The notes beneath the pieces were generated by a model, which saw only the letters and a list, made by a program, of their open reading frames with translations, was not told the origin of the DNA and searched no databases. A DNA stretch of 64,000 nt from Acidimicrobiia bacterium (GTDB lineage: Bacteria; Actinomycetota; Acidimicrobiia; Spongiisociales; Spongiisociaceae), in contig QIDH01000057.1 of NCBI GenBank assembly GCA_003229305.1, positions 1 through 64,000 on the forward strand, read 5' to 3'. Of the stretch, positions 45,860-55,212 are shown in pieces (positions within the stretch are counted from its first letter, which is position 1; every line of letters begins with the position of its first letter). The position numbers were made by a program, and so were the translations under genes.

Positions 45860-47005
45860 TCAGGGTGGTGGGCGGCTTCGGGGTTTTCTGAGGAATTGTC
45901 TCCGTAGTTGTGGTGAGTCGGGTTCGATTTGGAATCCTTGGCGGTGGATGGCGACGTGGTGGTGGAACCAGCAGAGGGTGGCGAGGTTTTGTTCCTCGGT
46001 TGCACCGCCGTCTTGCCAGTGGATGATGTGGTGGGGTTCGAGCCGGTAGGTGGAGTCGCATCCGGCGATGGTGCAAACGCCGAGGTCACGGTGGATGACC
46101 CATCGTTTGAGTCTTGGTGGGACAGCCCGGCTGGTTCTGCCGATTCCTAATGCTTCAGAATCGGCGTCCAACTCCATCATCGCGCCACCGCAGATGAGTT
46201 GTTGGAGGGCTTGGGGTCCGGTCCGGATACCGTTGTCGATTCGCACTACCGGCCGCTGGTCCACGGTGCTAGCCGGTTCGTCGGACGGCGCGGGGTCGAC
46301 GAATACTGTGATGACCGCCCCCGGACTATCGGTGCCTTGGCTGGTGTGGTTGAGGTCGTCTGTGGCCATGTCGACCAGGGAGTCATGCAAGAGTTGACCG
46401 CGGGTGAGGGTTGTGCCGTCTGGTAGTTCGCGACGTAGCCGTTCGGCGCGGAGCATCAGGGCGGTTTCGACCACTTTGGCGTCTGTGCCTGCCATGGTGA
46501 GCCAGCCGGTGTAGTGCGACTCGTCGAGGCGGGGTTGCAGGGCCAGGCAGCGGTGTTCGAATATGTCCGTTTCTTCGCCCTCGCCCAACGGTTCTCTTGA
46601 CACTCTGAGCCGGGCGAGTGCCCCGATGTCGTATCCGGCGGTCCGGGAGAGGGCGTCTTGGTAGCCGGTGTTGGCAAGGCGGATGGTTTGGGTGGCTCGG
46701 TCGAAGCTGATGTCACCGTTGTCGAGGGCGGCGTTGATGTCTTCGTGTTGGCAGCGGGCCACGAGGACCAGATCGCGGGCAGTGGTCCGGGAGATATCGA
46801 ATCGGGCGGCGCACCATTCGACCAGAGTTCTGGCACCATCGGCTGTCGTGACCTGTTGGCGGTCCAGAGCGACAAGTTCTTGAGCCTGGAGGGCGCGTAG
46901 TTGGGCGATTATCCGCTCGGCGTCCAAGATGCGTTGTTCGTGCACATCCGGCGGCAAATCGGCCGAGCCGACTTGCGATGCTCCTGCTACCAGTGTGTCG
47001 AACAT
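45860..47005 (-). CDS. DUF222/HNH endonuclease family protein (13E12-repeat-like)
   Basis: C-terminal HNH: CTIAGCDSTYRLEPHHIIHWQDGGATEEQNLATLCWFHHHVAIH; DUF222-like N-terminus. Confidence 0.9.
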   Translation of the reverse strand: MFDTLVAGASQVGSADLPPDVHEQRILDAERIIAQLRALQAQELVALDRQQVTTADGARTLVEWCAARFDISRTTARDLVLVARCQHEDINAALDNGDISFDRATQTIRLANTGYQDALSRTAGYDIGALARLRVSREPLGEGEETDIFEHRCLALQPRLDESHYTGWLTMAGTDAKVVETALMLRAERLRRELPDGTTLTRGQLLHDSLVDMATDDLNHTSQGTDSPGAVITVFVDPAPSDEPASTVDQRPVVRIDNGIRTGPQALQQLICGGAMMELDADSEALGIGRTSRAVPPRLKRWVIHRDLGVCTIAGCDSTYRLEPHHIIHWQDGGATEEQNLATLCWFHHHVAIHRQGFQIEPDSPQLRRQFLRKPRSRPPP

Positions 47006-47154
47006 GTGTTCGATAATATCAGACCACTACGACAGAAAACAGGGGTCTACCAGGACTTTTCTACAGAAATACATGTTGGGCAGGGCGCAGAATGGAATCG
47101 CCGAATTTGAGAAGGTAACCAACCATTCGTGCCGGTCGGGCGTCGCATAGGTAA

Positions 47155-47380
47155 GTGGTTATGGACGATCCTGACTTGTGGTCGAAGCTCAGCGGTGACC
47201 TCATTCGTTTCGCCACCGCGCTCGTTGGGCCTGACGAGGCCGAGGACGTGGTTTCTCGGGGTGATGGCGGGCTGCTTGCCCACAGATCGCTGGCGTCGCT
47301 GGACAACCCCGAGGCCTGCATGTTCAGGCGGTGTTGAACGGAGGGCAGGTCGGCTTGGCTAAGGACCAGCCACCTGCTCC
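47155..47380 (+). pseudogene. Truncated, frameshifted ECF-type sigma factor remnant
   Basis: SGDLIRFATALVGPDEAEDVVS... resembles AGDLVRYATALVGPNDAADVVSS of the intact sigma at 53431; AVLN.G reading appears in another frame. Confidence 0.7.
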
Positions 47381-47580
47381 TGGTTTGGTTGGACTCCTGT
47401 GACGTGGGCTAGGGCGTTTCCCAGGAGTTCCTTGACGACGTGGTGCGTGTTGCTGGCAGGGGGGAGGCTCCGCTCACTCGATCATGTTTCGAGATGAAGT
47501 GGGTGCGTAGCCATCCATCCACGCTTGCCGAAGACCGCGAGGTAGTTGTTTCGGCTAGTGCGATTGGACCATTGCTCGAG

Positions 47581-48105
47581 TCAGCGAAGGTTGTCGGATT
47601 CGACCACAAAGAACCCCGTCGGCAGGCTGTCATTTCTGGGAATGATAGAGCTGCTGATCAACTCAAGTTCAAGCCTGAGGGCCTCATCAAACTCGAGACC
47701 GGGTCGCCACACATCGTAGCCTTCCTCACCGCTGCCCGCTATGAGGAACCCGGAGAAACCGCTGGTCTGGATACTCTCCAGGGTCATCTCGGCGGTGAGG
47801 ATGTCGACGTTCGCAAGGGGTTGGACTGAGTACACTGGGCCCTCATCCGCGGACTCATTCAATGCCGGGAGCGCAGCAGCCTCGGAGTCCGCGAGATTGC
47901 TGGCGCTCTCTAAGAGGCGCAGGCGCGTCTGCTGGCGGTCTTCGGGCTCACCCGCCGGGTCAGGGGAGAAAACTAAGACGCCAGCACCGAGTCCGAACGC
48001 GCCGAAGAATACGAGGAAAACGGCCAGCCTGATTGCGCACCCACGACGGATGAGGCGGCTAACCCGATTCCCCGGGGTTGGGTCGGCGGGCTCAGAACCA
48101 GTCAC
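47581..48105 (-). CDS. Single-TM hypothetical protein
   Basis: 174 aa; LAVFLVFFGAFGLGAGVLVF TM segment. Confidence 0.6.
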   Translation of the reverse strand: MTGSEPADPTPGNRVSRLIRRGCAIRLAVFLVFFGAFGLGAGVLVFSPDPAGEPEDRQQTRLRLLESASNLADSEAAALPALNESADEGPVYSVQPLANVDILTAEMTLESIQTSGFSGFLIAGSGEEGYDVWRPGLEFDEALRLELELISSSIIPRNDSLPTGFFVVESDNLR

Positions 48106-48290
48106 GACGGAATCGTACTTCGCACAAACAAGCGTTTGCGAACCGAATCACCCCAGAGGTTGTTGGAAGCTCTGACCTTGAGAGGATTGATTATGCCCCT
48201 CTGGACCGCCCTGTATTTGGCGGACCTGTCCTATGTCAGGACTCATGTAGATCACAGGTCGAGTACGTGACCGGTTCAAGGCGGTCCCTC

Positions 48291-48306
48291 CCTAACGAAC
48301 GTTAGG
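48291..48306. promoter_or_regulatory. Palindromic operator CCTAACG-AA-CGTTAGG directly upstream of the TetR gene
   Basis: Perfect 7-bp inverted repeat with 2-nt centre. Confidence 0.7.
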
Positions 48307-48320
48307 TATGCTGGGTGGTG

Positions 48321-48911
48321 ATGACCAGTACTTTGATTGATACTCGGACCCGCCTGCTTGGCATCGCTGCTGAGCAGTTTCTTGCTCGGGGATACGTGGA
48401 GACGACCTTGCGGGGGATTGCGGCCGAGGCGGGGGTGAAGGCCGGCAGCATCTACTACCACTTCGATTCGAAGGATTCGATGCTGGAGGCCATTCTCGGC
48501 GAGGGCATCGAGCGGATCGCGGCGTCGCTCGAGTCCGGTCTTGCCGATGCGGGTCAAAATCCGCTCGATCAGGTCGTCGCCGCCATCCATGCCCATCTCG
48601 GCGCACTGTTCGAACACGGGGCGTTTACGGCCTGCCACGTCAAGGTTTTCCACCAAGCCCCTTCCGAGGTCAAGGCGAAGGCGACGGTTCGACGGGATGC
48701 CTACGAGGCCACCTGGACCCGACTCCTGACCGAAGCCGAGACGTCGGGTCGACTGCGACCGATGATCGAACCTGGGATAGCCCGGCTCTATCTGCTCGGG
48801 GCGCTCAATGCCACGATTGAGTGGTTCACACCTGGTGACATCGCCGCACTGGCAGACGCCTTCGCAGAAATGTTTGTCAACGGAGCCTTCATCCCAAGGT
48901 GGAAAGAATGA
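48321..48911 (+). CDS. TetR/AcrR family transcriptional regulator
   Basis: RLLGIAAEQFLARGYVETTLRGIAAEAGVKAGSIYYHFDSKDSMLEAIL. Confidence 0.92.
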   Translation: MTSTLIDTRTRLLGIAAEQFLARGYVETTLRGIAAEAGVKAGSIYYHFDSKDSMLEAILGEGIERIAASLESGLADAGQNPLDQVVAAIHAHLGALFEHGAFTACHVKVFHQAPSEVKAKATVRRDAYEATWTRLLTEAETSGRLRPMIEPGIARLYLLGALNATIEWFTPGDIAALADAFAEMFVNGAFIPRWKE

Positions 48912-50056
48912 AACCCAACATCTATCTCGACGAGGATCTCGTCGCATTCCAGAAGCAGACCCTGGAGTTCATCGACAGGGAGGTGAAGCCTTACGGTGAC
49001 GCCTGGGAAACGGAACATCGCATCCCCCGCGATGTGCTCAGGAAGATGGGCGAGATCGGTTTCTTCGGCATCAGAGTCCCTGAGCGGTTCGGGGGTCTCG
49101 ATCTTGGTCCGATCGCTTCGTGCGCATTCGCTGAGGCTCTCGGCACATCTACCTACGGGGGGTTCGGGTCGACGGTGCTGGTTCACACCGACATGGCTTC
49201 ACCCCACTTGCTCAACGCGGGTAACGAAGCTCAGCTCGAGCGGCACATGCCTGGGATCATCAGCGGCGAGATCCTCACCGCGATCGCGGTCACTGAGCCT
49301 GACGCCGGGTCCGACGTGGCCGGGATGCGGACTTCGGCCAAGAAAGACGGCAACGGCTACCGGCTCAATGGCACGAAGATGTTCATCACGAACGGCATCA
49401 CCGCAGACGTCCTGATCGTCGCAGCCAAAACCGAACCGGAGTCTGGATCAAGCGGAATCACTATGTTCCTTGTCGAGCGTGACACGGAGGGATTCTCGGT
49501 GGGGAGGGCCCTCGACAAGCACGGCTGGCATTGCTCGGACACCGCAGAGCTGGTGTTCGACGACGCCTGGATCTCTGAGGACAACGTGCTCGGCGAGTTG
49601 AACCGCGGGTTCTACTCGATCATGAACAACTTCCAGAACGAGCGACTGGTGCTCGGCAGCCAAGCGGTAGGGGAGGCTCAGACGGCCATCGACATCACCC
49701 TCGAGTACACCCAGAATCGCAGGGCGTTCGGGGCCACCCTCTACGACAAACAGGCCATCCGTCACCGTTTGGCAACTGTCCAGGCAGAGGTCGACGCCGC
49801 TCGCCAATTCGCCTACCACTGCGCATGGCTCATGGAGAGTGGACAAGACGCAGTGAAAGAGGTTTCCGAGCTCAAGGCCCTCGTCGGAGAGCTCGTCAAC
49901 CGGGTCATGTATGAGTGCGTCCAGTTCCACGGCGGCATGGGCTATATGACAGAATCGACGATCGAACGGATGTCGCGCGACGCCCGCATCCAGTCGATCG
50001 GCGGTGGCGCCACAGAGGTCATGCTCGAAGAAGTGGCGAAGCGCTCCTACGTCTGA
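48908..50056 (+). CDS. Acyl-CoA dehydrogenase
   Basis: IAVTEPDAGSDVAGMRTSAKKDGNGYRLNGTKMFITNG; FGATLYDKQAIRHRLA; QFHGGMGYM; ATGA overlap with the TetR gene. Confidence 0.95.
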   Translation: MKPNIYLDEDLVAFQKQTLEFIDREVKPYGDAWETEHRIPRDVLRKMGEIGFFGIRVPERFGGLDLGPIASCAFAEALGTSTYGGFGSTVLVHTDMASPHLLNAGNEAQLERHMPGIISGEILTAIAVTEPDAGSDVAGMRTSAKKDGNGYRLNGTKMFITNGITADVLIVAAKTEPESGSSGITMFLVERDTEGFSVGRALDKHGWHCSDTAELVFDDAWISEDNVLGELNRGFYSIMNNFQNERLVLGSQAVGEAQTAIDITLEYTQNRRAFGATLYDKQAIRHRLATVQAEVDAARQFAYHCAWLMESGQDAVKEVSELKALVGELVNRVMYECVQFHGGMGYMTESTIERMSRDARIQSIGGGATEVMLEEVAKRSYV

Positions 50057-50115
50057 ACGTTCAGACCCAAAACCCAGGGAAAGTTGGCGGTTGAGCGGGT
50101 CGGCGCCCTCGTGAC

Positions 50116-50448
50116 GTGGTATCACTGAGGCCGGGCGGATTTGCGACCGAGGAGTGGTGGCCCGTGGCGGCGGGTTCAGTGAGGATCGATCAGCGTGGAC
50201 GGCCACGGCTTTGGTTGGCCGCGTCCCTGGATGCTCCCAATCATCGGGTGATCCTTGAATCGACCGAGCCGACGGTGCGTGGTTTCTGCGAGACATGCTT
50301 CGAGGAGTGGGATGACCTGGCGGCGGCAGGTCGCAAGGCGAGGAGTTGCGATGTGATGGTTCGCTACCTGTCCGATCTCAACCGCGACCGTAAACGCCGT
50401 TCGGTGCTTCACCTCGAGGTCGAACAAGCCCGTCAAACGAACCGCTGA
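50116..50448 (+). CDS. Hypothetical protein
   Basis: 110 aa ORF, 16-bp tail overlap with menA; start uncertain (50164 possible). Confidence 0.5.
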   Translation: MVSLRPGGFATEEWWPVAAGSVRIDQRGRPRLWLAASLDAPNHRVILESTEPTVRGFCETCFEEWDDLAAAGRKARSCDVMVRYLSDLNRDRKRRSVLHLEVEQARQTNR

Positions 50449-51320
50449 ATCACCAAGCCGGTCGTTATCAGGACCGCGACCACGAGTTGCAGCCTGGCGG
50501 TCCCCTTCAACAGCGCCACCAGCGGCGGGCCCTCCACCTCGCGCCTGACAATCCGGTCGAGTGGGATTGCCAGCGGTATTGCTGCCAGCCCGGCCAGACC
50601 GCCGACCGGCACTGTACCAAAGACGACGCCTGAGACCAGGGCCAAGAAGGCTCCGCCCACCAGGCCCTGATACAGCAGCACGGTCCTCGGCCGTCCGAGG
50701 ATCACTGCCAAGGTGCGCTTGCCGACCCTGGCGTCCGTCTCGATGTCACGCACGTTGTTGGCGACCAGGATCGCGGTCACCAGGCCACCCATCGGGATGG
50801 CCAGCTGCCAGACAGAGGCCGGCGCCGAGGAGTCGTGTACGTAGCGGCTCGCGACCGTCGCCACCAGCCCGAAGAACAAGAAGACGAACACCTCGCCTAG
50901 TCCCCGGTATCCATAGGGAATTGGGCCGCCTACGTAGCCAAGGGTCGCGATGATGCTCAGCACGCCTATGGCGATGATCACCCAGCCGGCGATGATGGTC
51001 ATCCAGATCCCAGCCAGCGCCGCCACGCCAAAGGCGACCCAAACGCCGGTCCACACGTCCTTGGCCGTAAGGAGGCCGGTTGCCACGGCCCGAGGAGGCC
51101 CGATCCGGTCCTTGGGATCTGCACCCCGCTTGGCGTCTGAGGCGTCGTTGGCAAAATTGGCCGCGACCTGGATGGCCAAAGCACCGATGAGAGCTGCGAC
51201 TAGGGCGTCTACTCGAAACACGTCGTCGAACACGGCCAGGCCGGCGCCGACCACGACAGGGGCGACTGCGGCGGGAAGGGTGTGCGGACGGGCCGCCAGG
51301 ATCCAGGGATTGCGAGGCAC
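50433..51320 (-). CDS. menA: 1,4-dihydroxy-2-naphthoate polyprenyltransferase
   Basis: PRNPWILAARPHTLPAAVAPVVVGAGLA; NFANDASDAKRGADPKDRIGPPRAVATGLL; NNVRDIETDARVGKRTLAVILG. Confidence 0.93.
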   Translation of the reverse strand: MPRNPWILAARPHTLPAAVAPVVVGAGLAVFDDVFRVDALVAALIGALAIQVAANFANDASDAKRGADPKDRIGPPRAVATGLLTAKDVWTGVWVAFGVAALAGIWMTIIAGWVIIAIGVLSIIATLGYVGGPIPYGYRGLGEVFVFLFFGLVATVASRYVHDSSAPASVWQLAIPMGGLVTAILVANNVRDIETDARVGKRTLAVILGRPRTVLLYQGLVGGAFLALVSGVVFGTVPVGGLAGLAAIPLAIPLDRIVRREVEGPPLVALLKGTARLQLVVAVLITTGLVIQRFV

Positions 51321-51342
51321 CGAGGTAGTTTTACCTGTCGAG

Positions 51343-51780
51343 ATGTCTGATGCGAACGCAGATCTGCCGGTGCGCCAAGGGCTGACCATCGCCGGAGGAG
51401 AACTCGAGTGGTCCTTCGGACCGAGCGGGGGCCCAGGCGGTCAGCATGCCAACCGCGCCCACACCAGGGTGGAGCTGCGTTTTGATGTCGGCGCGAGCCC
51501 GTCGATCGATGAACGATCGCGTCCCAGGATCATCAAGAACCTTGGCAATCGGGTAAGGGGCGGTGCGATGGTGGTGGTGGTCGACGAGTCCCGATCTCAG
51601 TTTCGCAATCGGCAGATCGCCCGCCGCCGGCTGGCCGACCTGTTGGCTGAGGCGGCCAAACCTCCCGCTCAGCCGAGAAGAGCGACCAAACCGAGCCGGT
51701 CGGCCCGTCGCCGACGAATGGAAGAAAAGAAGCGCAGAGGCGACGTCAAGCGCCTCCGCGGCCGACCGGACGACGACTGA
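51343..51780 (+). CDS. arfB: Peptidyl/aminoacyl-tRNA hydrolase ArfB-like (RF-1 GGQ domain)
   Basis: SFGPSGGPGGQHANRAHTRVELRFDV; basic C-terminal tail. Confidence 0.92.
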   Translation: MSDANADLPVRQGLTIAGGELEWSFGPSGGPGGQHANRAHTRVELRFDVGASPSIDERSRPRIIKNLGNRVRGGAMVVVVDESRSQFRNRQIARRRLADLLAEAAKPPAQPRRATKPSRSARRRRMEEKKRRGDVKRLRGRPDDD

Positions 51781-52341
51781 TCAAACGCCCTGCGGTTTGG
51801 GCGAGATCGGGGAGGTGTCCTTGTTGGTGGCGATAGTTTCGACATCCCAAAGGTCCGAGATCTGGAGGGCCCGCGGACACTGGCCATACGCCTCATCGAC
51901 GGTGATCAGCAGTCCCTGTTGGAGAGCCGCCCGATCGTCTGGGTTGTTCACTTCGACTGCGATCCCGTGTTCCTCGAGCGCGGTCAGATCGACCACCTCG
52001 CCGCGACCGTTGACTCTGGCCGAATGGCCAAGTCCAGGGATCAGGAAACAGAGTGCGACATGAGGGTTGGTGTCGAGGTTTTCGTACGACTGGAAAAGGC
52101 GATTGCCTTTGACGTCAAGCAAGATCAGGTGGCGATCATCTATGACCTTGACGAAACCGGGCTTGCCGCCCTTGGGGGACGCGTCGCAGTTGCCTTCGGA
52201 GTCAGCGGTCGACAGAACCGCGAACGGGGAGGCGCGGATGAACTCTTGGACCCACGGATGCATGTGATCACGGACTTTGGCGATGACCCGATCGTTCGGA
52301 CTGCCGTGGGCATCGTGGAAACGGTTCTTCGTGAACGTCAT
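51781..52341 (-). CDS. Pyridoxamine 5'-phosphate oxidase family protein
   Basis: FAVLSTADSEGNCDASPKGGKPGFVKVIDDRHLILLDVKGNRLFQSYENLDTNPHVALCFLIPG. Confidence 0.9.
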   Translation of the reverse strand: MTFTKNRFHDAHGSPNDRVIAKVRDHMHPWVQEFIRASPFAVLSTADSEGNCDASPKGGKPGFVKVIDDRHLILLDVKGNRLFQSYENLDTNPHVALCFLIPGLGHSARVNGRGEVVDLTALEEHGIAVEVNNPDDRAALQQGLLITVDEAYGQCPRALQISDLWDVETIATNKDTSPISPKPQGV

Positions 52342-52350
52342 CGCCAGAAT

Positions 52351-53280
52351 CTACTCCGGATTCCGACGTCCGGAATCACCGATCGGCAGGTCTTGGGTGA
52401 ACAGGTGCTCTGGGATCGGGGCGCCGACTCGCATGAGGGCCAGCTTCCACGAAGGCGAGGCTCCCATCGCCCAACGGAGAATCTTGATGAGCAGCCGGCC
52501 GGCCACTATCGCCCCTGGGTAGGCCTTGATTCCCAGCACGACCCGGATCCGTTCGGGAGTTGTTGCAGACGCCGCCCAGAACATGATCTTGTAGCCGGCC
52601 TTGAGCGTTGGGCGGAGCGGCGGGCTCTTCAGGAACTCAATGGCGCCGACCAGGCCAGGCGACCCACCGAGGTCAGGATGATCTCTCACCCACGAAGCCA
52701 ATGCGGCCGCGCTGCTCGGCAGCGGGCTCGCATCCAACAAGGCGCCGACCGTCGTCTGTTCCGCGACGAATCTGTCGGCGTCTTCTTCGCTGAGTGGCTC
52801 CCTGCCGAATGTGCGATACGAGGTGAGGAACGAATCCGTGAGGGCGTTGTGGACCCACGCGGCAAGATCGGCCTGGTCGGCCGAATATGGGCGGCCTCGC
52901 TCCGACGTTCCGCTGACAGGCCGATGGGCACCACGAACCCTGCCAACGGCCACCTTGACTTCCGGCATCGATCCGTAGGCCACCGACGTGACATATGAAC
53001 TGGTCCTCGACAGACGTCCGAGCGGATCTTCGCGGTACTCGGAATGCTGAAACACGCCGGCGGCAACCTCGGGGTGGGCTGCTTGAACGAGCAGTGCCCG
53101 GATCCCACCGATGAAACTCGCCACGTCGGACATGACCACCCACGTCGCTGAATCCGGCCCAAACAATCCGGGATCACCGCGATGTTTGAGCGTGTCGGCG
53201 AGTGGATAGTCGGCGTGGCGGAACGGGCTGGCGGCGGCCCTCGTCAGCCGGGAACGAACGGAAGTGAGAAGCCCAGACAC
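52351..53280 (-). CDS. Oxygenase MpaB/DUF2236 family protein
   Basis: ALLVQAAHPEVAAGVFQHSEYREDPLGRLSRTSSYVTSVAYGSM; AWVHNALTDSFLTSYRTFG; start inferred as GTG at 53280. Confidence 0.87.
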   Translation of the reverse strand: MSGLLTSVRSRLTRAAASPFRHADYPLADTLKHRGDPGLFGPDSATWVVMSDVASFIGGIRALLVQAAHPEVAAGVFQHSEYREDPLGRLSRTSSYVTSVAYGSMPEVKVAVGRVRGAHRPVSGTSERGRPYSADQADLAAWVHNALTDSFLTSYRTFGREPLSEEDADRFVAEQTTVGALLDASPLPSSAAALASWVRDHPDLGGSPGLVGAIEFLKSPPLRPTLKAGYKIMFWAASATTPERIRVVLGIKAYPGAIVAGRLLIKILRWAMGASPSWKLALMRVGAPIPEHLFTQDLPIGDSGRRNPE

Positions 53281-53430
53281 GATGCACCCGAGTCTTCCAC
53301 GAGCCGGCTGTTGTGCAAGTCGACAGATGGATGCAACGTTTCGGTGCTGATTGCGTTCACCGTCCATTCCGCGGCTGGTAGCTCCGAAGATGGCGTGCAA
53401 CGCTTCGGGTATGCGGAGCGTGGATGTGGT

Positions 53431-53880
53431 GTGAGTGACGAGATGATCTACCGGTCGGTGGCAGGCGACCTGGTTCGTTACGCGACTGCCCTCGTTGGGC
53501 CAAATGACGCCGCCGATGTGGTTTCGAGCGTCATCACTAGAGCGGTTGCGAGACGGGGTGGGCTCACGGGGATTCGTGAGGCGCGGCCCTACTTGATGCG
53601 AGCGGTGCTGAACGAAGTTCGAACCCGCCACCGCACACGGGTCCGACGACCGTTGGTTCCGTTGCCCGATGGCCGAGATCTTGGGGTCAGGGACGATCTC
53701 GATCTGACCCTTGAGCTGATTGACATATTGCCGCCCAGGCAGCGGGCGGCCGCGTTTCTCGTCTATTGGCAAGGGTGTTCGGCGCCCGAAGCCGCCGAAC
53801 TGATGGGATGCCGGCCGGCCACAGTTCGGCGCTACCTGCATCTCGCCCGCAACAAACTGGAGGGTGCCTTCGATGACTGA
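53431..53880 (+). CDS. ECF-type RNA polymerase sigma factor
   Basis: GDLVRYATALVGPNDAADVVSSV region 2; LPPRQRAAAFLVYWQGCSAPEAAELMGCRPATVRRYLHLARNKL region 4. Confidence 0.88.
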   Translation: MSDEMIYRSVAGDLVRYATALVGPNDAADVVSSVITRAVARRGGLTGIREARPYLMRAVLNEVRTRHRTRVRRPLVPLPDGRDLGVRDDLDLTLELIDILPPRQRAAAFLVYWQGCSAPEAAELMGCRPATVRRYLHLARNKLEGAFDD

Positions 53881-55117
53881 GCGATACCGCATTGCATTCG
53901 ACACACTGGTTGATCGGACGCCGGAGCCCCCCGCCTGGGAGGAGATCCCTCGATCGAGTGCGGTTCGTGACAGGCGGGTGATCATCGGACCGCGGCGGGC
54001 TGTGCTTGCCGCATTGATCCTAGTTGTGAGCTTTGGGGTAGTCGCCTGGTTGGTGCGCGGCATCGGCGGAGCGGAAGCGGCGGCTGCGTCGGTCGATCTC
54101 GTGGAGCTCACCTGGTCTCAAGACGTGACCCTCATTTGCGAAGGGGGTGACATAGTCGACAACAACGGATTCGATGACGCGACGATCAAGATTTACGGCC
54201 CTAGCCCCGACGACTTCTGGCGGGTGGAGGCCACCGCCCCAGATGGATCGAACGTTTTCTTTGTATACGAAGGCGGCCAGATCCCGGCTCTGCGTTCCTG
54301 GCAGGATCCTGCCCCTATCACGACCAATAGCCAGTGGCCATTCAGAGACGCGGAATGCCGCTATCCGACAGTTGGATTTTCCATGTCCAAATCACCCGTT
54401 CAGCCCATTGGCAACCTCCTCACGAGCTTCGCCACGACTCGAATCACCGAGCCGTCAGGGCGAGAGACCGACTTGGTGGCTTCTTTGAACGAGCATCCCT
54501 CCGTGACGACATCGGAGGCGATCTGGCGGGGTCTTCCGGTTATCGTTTTCACGGAGGAGCGGCAGTCGCTTGATGACCTCGGACGATCGCGTTTCTTTTC
54601 ATTCGAGCGGTGGATAGACGTTGAAGCCGGGCGGGTCGAGCGGCAGCTGAGAGTGGAAGACCAAGAGGGGCTCGGTTTGGTTAGGTCCGAGTTCCGCGTG
54701 ACTGCTCGCAGCAGCGTCGCTTTCGACCCGGCTCTGTTCGACGCTGAAGGCATGCAGATCGTGATGGACACCACCGGGGGCGATGTCGAGGACGCTGGAC
54801 CTGTGGCCGTGACAAGCTCGATCCCGCCACTCGCTACGCCTCTGATGGCTGGCGCCGAATCCGCTGAACTCGCTGACCTTCCTGGTGCGGATCTTGGCGA
54901 AGCCCGCATCGGAGACAGGTTCTACCGGGTCCCTGACACCGAAGCCGTCTTCGTTCGGTTGCGCATCGGCGAGCCGCCTCTCCTGTTCGCGACATCCTGT
55001 TCGGATCTCACCGCGGTGGATCTCCCGGAAGGGTGGACAGGACTGTGCGGCGAACGTGAGATCGACGGCGAGACTCAGACCGGAAAATTCTCATACCAAG
55101 ATGTCGTCGCAGGCTGA
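53873..55117 (+). CDS. Single-TM protein translationally coupled to the ECF sigma gene (candidate anti-sigma/sensor)
   Basis: ATG overlaps the sigma stop; TM AVLAALILVVSFGVVAWLV, large extracytoplasmic domain. Confidence 0.7.
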   Translation: MTERYRIAFDTLVDRTPEPPAWEEIPRSSAVRDRRVIIGPRRAVLAALILVVSFGVVAWLVRGIGGAEAAAASVDLVELTWSQDVTLICEGGDIVDNNGFDDATIKIYGPSPDDFWRVEATAPDGSNVFFVYEGGQIPALRSWQDPAPITTNSQWPFRDAECRYPTVGFSMSKSPVQPIGNLLTSFATTRITEPSGRETDLVASLNEHPSVTTSEAIWRGLPVIVFTEERQSLDDLGRSRFFSFERWIDVEAGRVERQLRVEDQEGLGLVRSEFRVTARSSVAFDPALFDAEGMQIVMDTTGGDVEDAGPVAVTSSIPPLATPLMAGAESAELADLPGADLGEARIGDRFYRVPDTEAVFVRLRIGEPPLLFATSCSDLTAVDLPEGWTGLCGEREIDGETQTGKFSYQDVVAG

Positions 55118-55212
55118 ACCGGGGCCCTGGATGTCGATGAGACCCACGCCGAAGGAAACCGACGCCTCGTCCTCCTCGCATCTCGGACCTCGTCGGCGGG
55201 GCAGATCGTGGG

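Noticed and set aside
47409-47829. Plus 129-aa and minus 74-aa ORFs around the sigma remnant as possible transposase/integrase debris
   Set aside because: No transposase/integrase motif recognised and no terminal inverted repeats; left unannotated.
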